Positions 6,727 to 8,418 of a stretch of 8,418 nt of DNA are shown piece after piece. The stretch covers positions 1 through 8,418 of the forward strand of contig CAKPKG010000039.1 in the NCBI GenBank assembly GCA_934167165.1, given 5' to 3'. Within the stretch, counting starts at the first letter, position 1. Each line of letters begins with the position of its first letter. The notes below the pieces were generated by a model. The model was not told the origin of the DNA. It made no database searches and saw nothing but the letters and a program-made list of their open reading frames with translations. The position numbers and the translations under genes are program-made. The DNA comes from an uncultured Clostridia bacterium. Lineage in GTDB: Bacteria; Bacillota; Clostridia; TANB77; CAG-508.

Positions 6727-6743
6727 AGCGTCATATTGACACT
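6727..6743 (-). promoter_or_regulatory. Palindrome at the start of the S1-protein transcript
   Basis: AGCGTCA-TAT-TGACACT is a 17-bp palindrome with one mismatched pair. It begins about 7 bases downstream of the -10 box of the S1 gene promoter, so it covers roughly +1 to +17. A repressor operator in this position is common; a 5' mRNA hairpin is the alternative. Confidence 0.45.
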
Positions 6744-6749
6744 ATAATA

Positions 6750-6778
6750 ATTATAACACAATTTTATGTAAATCTCAA
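6750..6778 (-). promoter_or_regulatory. Promoter of the S1-protein gene
   Basis: Read on the minus strand: TTGAGA (6778-6773), a 17-base spacer and a perfect TATAAT (6755-6750), with TGT directly before the -10 box (extended -10). The start codon lies about 50 bases downstream of the -10 box. It is divergent from the tig promoter; the two -35 boxes are 30 bases apart. Confidence 0.85.
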
Positions 6779-6808
6779 CAAAAAGTGAGTTTTATTAAGC
6801 AATAGGGG

Positions 6809-6836
6809 TTGCAAAAAATAAAAAATGTGATATAAT
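6809..6836 (+). promoter_or_regulatory. Promoter of tig
   Basis: TTGCAA (6809-6814), a 16-base spacer and a perfect TATAAT (6831-6836), with TGA directly before the -10 box (extended -10). It predicts a short leader of about 30 bases before the start codon of tig, containing the ribosome binding site. No CIRCE or CtsR-type operator is visible. Confidence 0.85.
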
Positions 6837-6873
6837 ACAACGGTTAATAATAAAAACGGAAGGAAGTAAAAAA

Positions 6874-8157
6874 ATGAACGTAAAAGTAGAAAAAACAGAA
6901 AATAATAATGAAGTAAAATTAGAATTTACAGTAGAAGCAGAAAAATTTGATGGAGCAATAAAAACAGTATTTAATAAAAGCGCAAAATATTTTAATATAC
7001 CAGGATTTAGAAAAGGTAAAGCACCATATCAAATAGTAGAAAAAACATATGGAGCTCAAATCTTCTATGAAGATGCTTTTAATGAAATCGCAGGACAAGC
7101 ATTCGAAGAAGGATTAAAAGAAAACAACATAGAAGCAGTAAGCAAACCAGAAGTAGAAATAAAACAAATAGAAAAAGGAAAAGACCTAATATTTACAGCA
7201 GTAGTTCAAACAAAACCAGAAGTAACACTAGGAAAATATAAAGGTATACAAATTAAAAAAGTTGAGTATAATGTATCTGACGAAGATGTTAATCATGAAT
7301 TAATGCATATGGCAGAAAAAAATGCAAGACTTGTTTCTGTAGAAGACAGACCAGTTGAATCTGGAGATATAACAGTAATAGATTTTGAAGGATTTGTAGA
7401 TGGAGTAGCTTTTGACGGTGGAAAAGCAGAAAATCACGAATTAACAATAGGAAGCAATACTTTTATACCAGGATTTGAAGATCAAATAATAGGAATGAAA
7501 CCTGAAGAAGAAAAAGAAATAAAAGTAAAATTCCCAGAAGAATATTTCTCTGCAAATTTAGCAGGAAAAGATGCTACATTTAAAGTAAAACTACATGAAA
7601 TAAAGAAAAAAGAAATGCCAGAAATAAATGACGAATTAGCAAAAGACATTAGCGAATTTGATACAATAGAAGAATTAAAAAATAGCATAAAAGAAAAACA
7701 AGAAGAACAAAACAAAACAAAAGCAAAATATGAAACAGAAGATGAAGTAATAAAAGCAGTATGCGAAGAAGCAAAAGTAGAAATTCCATCAGGAATGATT
7801 GAATCAGAAACAGATCATATGGTTCAAGACATAAATACAAGATTAAGTTACCAAGGAATGAACATAGACCAATACTTAAAAATGATGAACAAAACAATGG
7901 AAGAATTTAGATCAGAATACAAAGAACAAGCAGAAACAGCTGTAAAATCTAGATTAGTATTAGAAGCAGTTGGAAAAGAAGCTGGAATAGAAGTAAAAGA
8001 AGAAGAAATATCAGCAAAAATAAAAGAAATGGCAGAAAACTATGGAAGAAAAGAAGAAGAAGTTAAAGACAACCCAGAATTAGTAAAATACGTAGGAGAG
8101 AGCTTAAAAACAGAAAAAACAATAGACTTCCTAGTAGAAAATGCAAAAATAAAATAA
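6874..8157 (+). CDS. tig: Trigger factor, ribosome-associated chaperone and prolyl isomerase
   Basis: Trigger factor binds the ribosome near the exit tunnel and shields nascent chains. The 427-residue protein has the full family layout and length. The N-terminal ribosome-binding domain (about 1-115) carries the signature GFRKGKAP (44-51). The FKBP-type peptidyl-prolyl isomerase domain (about 155-243) includes GDITVIDFEGFVDG and FIPGFEDQIIGM. The helical C-terminal chaperone domain (about 250-427) opens with INDELAKDISEFDTIEELK and is very rich in Glu and Lys. The start is supported by GGAAGGAAG, 7 bases before ATG, and by its own promoter. It is followed by a terminator and then by a probable clpP start, the usual tig-clpP order in Firmicutes. 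Codons are mostly A-ending; the stretch 7251-7480, within the isomerase domain, uses more T-ending codons. No truncation is seen. Confidence 0.97.
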   Translation: MNVKVEKTENNNEVKLEFTVEAEKFDGAIKTVFNKSAKYFNIPGFRKGKAPYQIVEKTYGAQIFYEDAFNEIAGQAFEEGLKENNIEAVSKPEVEIKQIEKGKDLIFTAVVQTKPEVTLGKYKGIQIKKVEYNVSDEDVNHELMHMAEKNARLVSVEDRPVESGDITVIDFEGFVDGVAFDGGKAENHELTIGSNTFIPGFEDQIIGMKPEEEKEIKVKFPEEYFSANLAGKDATFKVKLHEIKKKEMPEINDELAKDISEFDTIEELKNSIKEKQEEQNKTKAKYETEDEVIKAVCEEAKVEIPSGMIESETDHMVQDINTRLSYQGMNIDQYLKMMNKTMEEFRSEYKEQAETAVKSRLVLEAVGKEAGIEVKEEEISAKIKEMAENYGRKEEEVKDNPELVKYVGESLKTEKTIDFLVENAKIK

Positions 8158-8203
8158 ATTATTTTAAGTAATACCATTGAAGAAAAATAAAAATAAATAA
8201 AGG

Positions 8204-8254
8204 GGGTAATAGCTTGTTGTAGAATATTATAATTAGGCTATTACCCAATTTTTT
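8204..8254 (+). terminator. Terminator after tig, with a long loop
   Basis: GGGTAATAGC (8204-8213) and GCTATTACCC (8237-8246) form a perfect 10-bp stem, followed by AA and six T (8249-8254). The loop is 23 bases, or about 17 if three weak inner pairs form. It lies 46 bases after the tig stop codon and 133 bases before the next start codon, so it either ends tig transcripts or limits read-through into the next gene. Confidence 0.8.
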
Positions 8255-8278
8255 AAACAAATAAAATTTGAATTTGAA

Positions 8279-8303
8279 ATTTCACGAAATGTGAAGTGCG
8301 AAG
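8279..8303 (+). repeat. Short dispersed repeat, copy 2 (CACGAA type)
   Basis: ATTTCACGAAATGTGAAGTG followed by CGAAG lies between the tig terminator and the next gene. With a one-base gap it matches copy 1 at 3938-3963 in ATTT, CACGAA, TGTGAA and TGC. It also has a short hairpin (TTCAC/GTGAA). Such pieces in gaps between genes may be remnants of a dispersed repeat; two copies are too few to be sure. Confidence 0.45.
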
Positions 8304-8387
8304 AATAGAAAAGGCCTATGAAGTCCTGAATTTATAAATCGCACCTCCAACATCAATTAAAAAATAAAACCAAGGAGGAGAATTATA

Positions 8388-8418
8388 ATGGAAAATTTAA
8401 CAAATAGTTTAGTACCTT
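8388..8418 (+). CDS. clpP: Start of a gene, probably clpP (3' truncated)
   Basis: Only ten codons are visible, starting MENLTNSLVP. The ATG has a strong RBS, AAGGAGGAG (8372-8380), 7 bases upstream. ClpP, the serine protease subunit of the ClpXP/ClpCP complexes, commonly starts in Clostridia with a short run ending in LVP before a VVEQT-like stretch, and clpP normally follows tig. Position and these residues support the call; the sequence alone is too short to prove it. No CtsR-type heptamer repeat is seen upstream. Confidence 0.6.
   Translation, partial: MENLTNSLVP

Noticed and set aside
8333..8338. TATAAA as the -10 box of the probable clpP
   Set aside because: No matching -35 box at the right distance and no extended -10.
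1..8418. CRISPR arrays, insertion sequences, tRNA or rRNA genes
   Set aside because: No regularly spaced repeats, transposase motifs, terminal inverted repeats or cloverleaf sequences were seen on either strand.

Overview
The window looks like a chromosomal segment of an AT-rich (roughly 30% GC by eye) Gram-positive bacterium of the Clostridia type. The evidence is A-ending codons, AGA as the usual arginine codon, strong AGGAGG-type ribosome binding sites, a sortase-anchored surface protein, a YwhC-like site-2 protease, and a trigger factor gene followed by what looks like the start of clpP. No species can be named from this sequence. Apart from the surface protein and a small membrane protein of unknown function, the genes are housekeeping genes. 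I see no phage, IS element, CRISPR array, tRNA or rRNA.

Layout. 1-2331: 3' end of a long modular surface protein with MBG/Ig-like modules, two InlB-type repeats, an X2-like domain, an Asn/Glu-rich linker, an NPKTG sorting signal, a membrane helix and a Lys tail. 2341-2374: terminator-like hairpin. 2395-2898: small single-pass membrane protein of unknown function. 2899-3181: AT-rich gap with two tandem promoters of good quality, a long leader and an inverted repeat. 3182-5796: probable three-gene operon of an M50 intramembrane protease, tsaD (t6A tRNA modification) and a calcineurin-like phosphohydrolase, closed by a perfect bidirectional terminator. 5838-6701: a minus-strand gene for a protein with three S1-like domains, convergent with the operon. 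6702-6873: divergent promoter region serving the S1 gene and tig. 6874-8157: trigger factor. 8158-8387: gap with a long-loop terminator and a short repeat. 8388-8418: start of a gene that is probably clpP.

The genes do not form one obvious pathway. tsaD acts in tRNA modification, the S1-domain protein probably binds RNA, and tig with clpP forms the usual protein folding and degradation cluster. The M50 protease and the surface protein act at the membrane and cell wall.

The most notable point is in tsaD. The reading frame is broken by one extra base at about 4527, at the heptamer CTT-CGG-T, while every TsaD motif on both sides is intact. Removing that base restores a 342-residue protein. A sequencing or assembly error is the simplest explanation; a real mutation or a +1 recoding site remains possible. 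The same gene carries a short GC-rich palindrome at 4771-4799 that codes for an apparent peptide insertion. Other points are a 17-bp palindrome at the predicted transcription start of the S1 gene, a short CACGAA-type repeat present in two gaps, and a TGn extended -10 in all four promoters called.
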